Assembly: GCA_030616125.1 (NCBI GenBank)
Contig: JAUWXZ010000024.1
Location: 1 to 8,566, forward strand
DNA: 8,566 bases
Origin: Candidatus Aenigmatarchaeota archaeon
GTDB lineage: Archaea; Aenigmatarchaeota; Aenigmatarchaeia; CG10238-14; SCSR01
Reading direction: 5' to 3'
The stretch's first letter is position 1. The number at the start of each line of letters is the position of its first letter. The translations under genes were made by a program, and so were the position numbers. Below the pieces are notes generated by a model that was not told where the DNA came from, searched no databases, and was given only the letters and a program-made list of their open reading frames with translations. Positions 5,351-8,566 of this stretch are shown here, one piece after another.

Positions 5351-7066
5351 ATGGATTTAAAAAAAGAAAAACCATTTTTCTTTAAAACCAGCGGGAGGGC
5401 GGTAAGGATATGGGGAGGGGAATCTATATCCAACCCCAATATAGCCATCTTAGAGATGATAAAAAATTCTTGGGACGCTGATGCGACTAAAGTAGAATTA
5501 TTTTTCGAGGGTATCAGGAATGGCGATGGTAAATTAATTATAAAAGATGACGGCAGTGGGATGACAGTACATGAATTTGAAAACAGCTGGATGGTGGCCG
5601 CTACCGATGATAAAGAAGTATCGCCTTTTACTAAAGGATTTAATAGACAGAAACTTGGAAGTAAGGGGATTGCAAGATTTGCCTTAGAAAATCTATCAAA
5701 ACATACCATTGTCACATCTTATCCTAAGGACGTGCCTAGAGGATTTCGTATACTATTTGACTGGAAAAAATATGAAAAACCTAGTTCTTTGTTCGAAAAA
5801 GTTGAAAATGATTCTGAATCATTCGAAAAAAATGTAAAAGATCACGGGTTAGAAATTATATTAGAACCTTTAAAAGAAGGATGGAATTTAGAAAAACTTT
5901 TAAAGTTGAAAATAGATATAGAGTCAAATATTCCTCCGGTAGCCGGCCCCGCAAAATTTTCTGTTGATATGATTTGTAAAGAATTTCCGCAAGTTGACAG
6001 CATTTCTCTTGAAAATAGGTTCCTAAAATTTGCAACATATAGGGTTTCATCTGAACTAAAGAGAGACGGAACTGTGACACACAAATTCTGGATCGGAAAA
6101 GAAGTATTTGCTTCTTCGAAAGGGAAAAAACCGAAATATACATGCGGACCATTAAAATTTAACTATTACTTTTTCTATAGGGGGCCTAGTCAATATGAAA
6201 TACATAAATTTGACAAACCGTTCCAAGATGACTTGAATGATTTCCTTGGTGAATGGGGTGGAATAAAAATTTATAGGGATTTTTTCAGAGTGAAACCTTA
6301 CGGCGATCCAGAAAACGATTGGTTGGAACTAGACAAACTGAGAGTTCCTGAACCAAGCCTTTGTCCAGGAAATGATCAAGTGTTTGGATATATTACAGTA
6401 TCAAGAAAAGATAACCCAGAGTTAAAAGATACCACCACAAGGGAGGGGCTCATTACCAACGATGCATTTAAGCATCTTATCGAGTTCTGTTTGGAATCCC
6501 TAGGTTTTTTCAAAGTGTCAAGAAAATCATTGGAGGGGAAGAGAAAATCCGAGAAGGTAAAAAGAAAAATCTCAGAAATAAAAGTTATCAAGAAAATACC
6601 AAAAGTGTCTATAGTTCCTCCTAGACCAAAAATTTTGCTCGATTTTAGGAACAGGTATCCGGAGGGGTTTTATTCAAAATTGGAATCAGAGGTGAACAGA
6701 GCATATACATACGGATTGCCTAATGCAACACTTCTTCTTGCAAGAAAAATGGTCGAAAACTTGCTTTATAATGTACTCAGAAAAAAATTTGGAACCAAGA
6801 GAGAAGAAATATGGTGGGATGAAAAAAATAAAAGACCACTGGGTCTTGGTCCTATGGTGGGAAGTCTTAAAAATTGCAAAAAAGATTTCAAACACGATGA
6901 AGTATCGGTTGATAAATTTCTAAAATTAGTGGGTCCCTTTATTAGCGAGGCAAATAAAAAGGCACATTACATTATGGAATATTTGGATCATGTGGAACAA
7001 CTTGATAAATTTAAAATAGATGACATGATCGATTTGCTTTTAAGGATAAGAGAACACTTAAAATAA
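5351..7066 (+). CDS. MORC-type GHKL ATPase with C-terminal helical domain
   Basis: A 571-residue ATPase of the GHKL (Hsp90/MutL/MORC) superfamily. ATP-driven dimerisation of such proteins acts as a DNA clamp or switch. The N-box ILEMIKNSWDADATKVEL (33-50) supplies E35 and N39, IKDDGSGMT (64-72) is the G1 box, and KLGSKGIARFA (101-111) is the G2 box. An S5-like second domain follows, with GGIKIYRDFFRVKPYGD (303-319), DWLELD and TTTREGL (361-367), as in bacterial MORC-like proteins. A basic linker (about 390-420) leads to a helical domain (436-571) containing NATLLLARKMVENLLYNVLR and a late ANKKAHYIMEYLDHVEQL. This last domain loosely recalls HEPN/DUF4145-type helical domains. The gene follows the small nuclease-like gene and precedes the restriction-like/Vsr pair. 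Known relatives occur in restriction-modification islands. ATPase confidence is high; the C-terminal call is tentative. Confidence 0.9.
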   Translation: MDLKKEKPFFFKTSGRAVRIWGGESISNPNIAILEMIKNSWDADATKVELFFEGIRNGDGKLIIKDDGSGMTVHEFENSWMVAATDDKEVSPFTKGFNRQKLGSKGIARFALENLSKHTIVTSYPKDVPRGFRILFDWKKYEKPSSLFEKVENDSESFEKNVKDHGLEIILEPLKEGWNLEKLLKLKIDIESNIPPVAGPAKFSVDMICKEFPQVDSISLENRFLKFATYRVSSELKRDGTVTHKFWIGKEVFASSKGKKPKYTCGPLKFNYYFFYRGPSQYEIHKFDKPFQDDLNDFLGEWGGIKIYRDFFRVKPYGDPENDWLELDKLRVPEPSLCPGNDQVFGYITVSRKDNPELKDTTTREGLITNDAFKHLIEFCLESLGFFKVSRKSLEGKRKSEKVKRKISEIKVIKKIPKVSIVPPRPKILLDFRNRYPEGFYSKLESEVNRAYTYGLPNATLLLARKMVENLLYNVLRKKFGTKREEIWWDEKNKRPLGLGPMVGSLKNCKKDFKHDEVSVDKFLKLVGPFISEANKKAHYIMEYLDHVEQLDKFKIDDMIDLLLRIREHLK

Positions 7067-7106
7067 TATTTTTATCTCTAGATGCAAAATTAAATTTGGC
7101 GATAAA

Positions 7107-7214
7107 TTAGACGTATCCAAACTTCGATTTGTGCTTTTGCCAGTAGTCATAACAGTACTCCCAGTAATCTTTGGGCAGGGCGAATTCCCTGCCGCAACCC
7201 TTACAGACAGCCAT
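7107..7214 (-). CDS. 35-residue zinc-knuckle-like miniprotein
   Basis: The minus strand from ATG 7214 reads MAVCKGCGREFALPKDYWEY, then CYDYWQKHKSKFGYV and TAA at 7107-7109. CKGCGREF is a typical zinc-knuckle half. The partner half CYDYW keeps one cysteine (C21) but has Tyr where a fourth ligand is expected (Y24), with H28 nearby as a possible ligand. Such miniproteins usually bind nucleic acid or act as adaptors, but nothing here shows which. It fills the 208-base gap between the GHKL and restriction-like genes, antisense to both. A TATA-like ATAAAAGT (minus strand, about 7233-7240) lies 20-26 bases before the ATG. Its GC-rich codons stand out against the AT-rich flanks, which favours real coding. 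Confidence 0.6.
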   Translation of the reverse strand: MAVCKGCGREFALPKDYWEYCYDYWQKHKSKFGYV

Positions 7215-7232
7215 ACCAAACAAATTATTTTT

Positions 7233-7240
7233 ACTTTTAT
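7233..7240 (-). promoter_or_regulatory. TATA-like box for the zinc-knuckle miniprotein
   Basis: On the minus strand this reads ATAAAAGT, 19-26 bases upstream of ATG 7214. The 60-base divergent gap 7215-7274 must hold promoters for both this gene and the restriction-like gene, so they may be coregulated. Confidence 0.35.
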
Positions 7241-7262
7241 CATAACATAAGTAATATTTGAT

Positions 7263-7269
7263 GAGGTGA
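7263..7269 (+). promoter_or_regulatory. Shine-Dalgarno GAGGTGA fixing a TTG start
   Basis: GAGGTGA lies 5 bases before TTG 7275 and is the strongest ribosome binding site in the window. The next in-frame ATG is far inside the protein, so this site decides for the TTG start. Most other genes here lack such a site and look leaderless. Confidence 0.75.
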
Positions 7270-7274
7270 TTTAA

Positions 7275-7865
7275 TTGGCTGCTAAAAAGAGAAGAATCGT
7301 AAGCACGAATGGGATTTCTCCTACATTAACAACCAAACCAAATTTTTATATAAAATTTCCAGAAAAAATAGATATAAAATCGATAACTGATGAAGAACTG
7401 TGGCCGTGGTATTCACTTATTCTGAAAGAACTGAAAATAAGAAATCTTGTAAGAACAAAAAACATTATTGGCGATAGGGGGGAGTTTCTTGCAGCAAAAG
7501 TTTATAATTCAACACCTAATGAACCAAAACTGCAGTTGGTTCTTAAAGGTACGCAGAATGTTGATGCTATTAGTAGAAATGGAAAAACATACAACATAAA
7601 AACAGTCACACTTCCCAACAAAACTACGGGGGTGTTTTACGGGTTAGAACCAAAAGGCTCAGATAGGCGGGATATGAAAATTTTTGATTATGTTATTATT
7701 GTTATTTTGGATGAAGATTTAAATCTAAAAGAAATCCTTGAAATTGACTGGGATAGTTTTGTAAAAATTAAACATTGGCATAGTAGGATGAAGGCTTGGA
7801 ATCTTACTGTTAATGAAGAATTTAGAAAATTGACAAGGAAAGTATTTCCCCAAGATAAAAGGTGA
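7275..7865 (+). CDS. Restriction-endonuclease-like protein
   Basis: A 196-residue protein that looks like a type II-like restriction enzyme of the PD-(D/E)XK fold. NIIGDRGEFLAAKVYN (63-78) supplies the helix glutamate E70. TQNVDAISRNGKTYNIKTV (93-111) forms the core: D97 on one strand and K109 on the next, in a Y-N-I-K context where Asn replaces the usual acidic residue. FDYVIIVILDEDLNLKEILEIDWDSF (137-162) is the following strand-helix region. KHWHSRMKAWNLTVN (166-180) closes the conserved part. The start is TTG 7275, chosen by the GAGGTGA site upstream. The stop TGA 7863-7865 overlaps the vsr GTG start by 4 bases (GTGA), implying translational coupling. Pairing with Vsr strongly supports a restriction role. 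The recognition site is unknown and no partner methyltransferase is visible. Confidence 0.75.
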   Translation: MAAKKRRIVSTNGISPTLTTKPNFYIKFPEKIDIKSITDEELWPWYSLILKELKIRNLVRTKNIIGDRGEFLAAKVYNSTPNEPKLQLVLKGTQNVDAISRNGKTYNIKTVTLPNKTTGVFYGLEPKGSDRRDMKIFDYVIIVILDEDLNLKEILEIDWDSFVKIKHWHSRMKAWNLTVNEEFRKLTRKVFPQDKR

Positions 7866-8272
7866 AATTTTTGACCGATGTCTTTACAAAGAAAAAGCGC
7901 AGCTGGGTGATGAGCAGGATACGTTCAACGAATACCAAAATGGAGAATCTGCTTGCGAAAGAAATGAAAAAAGCAGGTGTAAAATTCAGAAGATACCCAA
8001 AAATTTTCGGAAAACCCGATTTTTTAATCAAAGATAAAAAAACAATAATCTTTATAGACGGGTGTTTCTGGCACAAATGTCCAAAGTGTTATAGGGAGCC
8101 AAAAACCAAGAAAGATTTCTGGCTGCCGAAAATAGAGAAGAATGTAGAAAGGGACAGGAAAGTGAACAAAACATTGAAAAGGAACGGATACAAAGTCATC
8201 AGATTCTGGGAGCATGATGTGGAGAAAAACATCGACAAGTGTGTCAAGCGAATTCTGAAACTGTTGGGATAG
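7862..8272 (+). CDS. vsr: Very-short-patch repair endonuclease Vsr
   Basis: Vsr nicks DNA 5' of the T in a T:G mismatch created when a 5-methylcytosine deaminates, starting repair. The family order is complete. KRSWVMSRIRSTNTKMENLL (12-31) is the N-terminal recognition and activation region. FGKPDFLI (49-56) carries the catalytic aspartate D53, equivalent to E. coli D51. FIDGCFWHKCPKC (64-76) has H71 and zinc ligands C68, C73 and C76. FWLPKIEKNVERD (86-98) and VIRFWEHDV (112-120) follow. The 136-residue length is normal. The GTG 7862 start overlaps the upstream stop by 4 bases. TTG 7871 would give the canonical MTDVF N-terminus and cannot be excluded. Vsr normally accompanies a C5-cytosine methyltransferase, which is absent here. 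Confidence 0.93.
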   Translation: MKFLTDVFTKKKRSWVMSRIRSTNTKMENLLAKEMKKAGVKFRRYPKIFGKPDFLIKDKKTIIFIDGCFWHKCPKCYREPKTKKDFWLPKIEKNVERDRKVNKTLKRNGYKVIRFWEHDVEKNIDKCVKRILKLLG

Positions 8273-8281
8273 CTTTTATCA
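8273..8281 (+). promoter_or_regulatory. TATA-like box before the terminal ORF
   Basis: CTTTTATC follows the vsr stop and is centred about 26 bases before ATG 8303, the spacing of a leaderless promoter. The last gene may be transcribed independently of the restriction-like/vsr pair. Confidence 0.35.
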
Positions 8282-8302
8282 AATGCCCATCAACTATAAT
8301 TT

Positions 8303-8566
8303 ATGAAAAGGTTTACAGTGGGCAGAATTACAGGGGACTTGCATAAAATCCTGTCCTCCAGCATTCCGAACAACAGATTCTACCAAGCAAGGGTCACCGG
8401 TTTTCGCAGTGAATTGGAATTTATGAGACTGGCAAAGAAACGCAGACTGTCGGTTTTGGACGGCGGCCAGTTTTTATTCAGCTGGAAGAAGTTCGACAAG
8501 GAATTAAAAAACTCCATAACATATCTCACTATATCCTTTGACAGCCCCGAAAGATACAAGCAGTTC
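8303..8566 (+). CDS. Unrecognised protein, N-terminal 88 residues (cut by window end)
   Basis: The open frame from ATG 8303 runs 88 codons to the window edge without a stop. The visible part begins MKRFTVGRITGDLHKILSSS. NNRFYQARVTGFRSELEFM comes next, then a basic LAKKRRLSVLDGGQFLFSW, and then SITYLTISFDSPERYKQF. The pattern of an Arg/Glu-rich helix, a basic turn, 'LDGGQ' and a hydrophobic strand looks like an ordered enzyme domain. I cannot name the family. Position after vsr makes a defence role possible (a further nuclease or a specificity component), but that is inference. Base composition here is clearly higher in GC than the ftsZ block. The start is supported by a TATA-like box at the right distance. 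It is not a methyltransferase by any motif visible so far. Confidence 0.7.
   Translation, partial: MKRFTVGRITGDLHKILSSSIPNNRFYQARVTGFRSELEFMRLAKKRRLSVLDGGQFLFSWKKFDKELKNSITYLTISFDSPERYKQF

Noticed and set aside
5845..6152. Minus-strand open frames opposite the ATPase gene (up to 98 codons)
   Set aside because: They are shadows in a gene with continuous, recognisable plus-strand domains; they have no start signal or motif.
5351..7066. The GHKL protein as a sensor histidine kinase or Hsp90
   Set aside because: It has no H-box, receiver or sensor region and no Hsp90 middle domain; the second domain has the GGIKIYRD...RVKPYGD pattern of MORC-like proteins.

Overview
The window looks archaeal. 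FtsZ, SecE, Spt5 (archaeal NusG) and ribosomal protein uL11 lie in one strand-consistent block, a classic archaeal arrangement. Many starts also sit about 23-27 bases downstream of a TTTAAA/TTTATA-like box, as expected for leaderless archaeal transcripts. The DNA is AT-rich. The small divergent SecE and uL11, and a membrane protein with a short N-terminal helical module of a kind I associate with DPANN genomes, point to a DPANN-type archaeon (Woesearchaeota/Pacearchaeota-like). That placement is inference.

Bases 1-2843 form the housekeeping block: the tail of an upstream gene, ftsZ, secE, spt5, a gene for a degenerate phospholipase-D-fold protein, and rpl11. Gaps between genes are 4 to 43 bases. 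The degenerate PLD-like gene between spt5 and rpl11 is not part of the usual archaeal operon. In many archaea rpl11 is followed by rpl1 and rpl10; neither is seen here.

Bases 2844-4062 are a junction. A two-TM protein with a cysteine-rich outer domain is bracketed by two copies of the 3' end of rpl11. The second copy is 33 bases long, is open to its own stop codon, and lies exactly 705 bases downstream. A convergent gene of unknown function follows on the minus strand. This suggests that DNA was inserted at the end of rpl11.

Bases 4063-8566 are an accessory region dominated by nuclease-like genes: a solitary Cas4/RecB-like Fe-S nuclease, a small protein with PD...ExE residues, a MORC-type GHKL ATPase with a C-terminal helical domain, a 35-residue zinc-knuckle protein on the minus strand, a restriction-endonuclease-like protein, a Vsr mismatch endonuclease whose start overlaps that gene by 4 bases, and an unrecognised ORF cut by the window edge. 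This resembles restriction-modification islands in which GHKL/MORC ATPases accompany Vsr and PD-(D/E)XK nucleases. No DNA methyltransferase is visible, so either it lies outside the window or this is a system that works without its own. Base composition varies from gene to gene (the Cas4-like, zinc-knuckle and terminal ORFs look GC-richer), suggesting mosaic assembly. I saw no tRNA, rRNA, CRISPR array or transposase.
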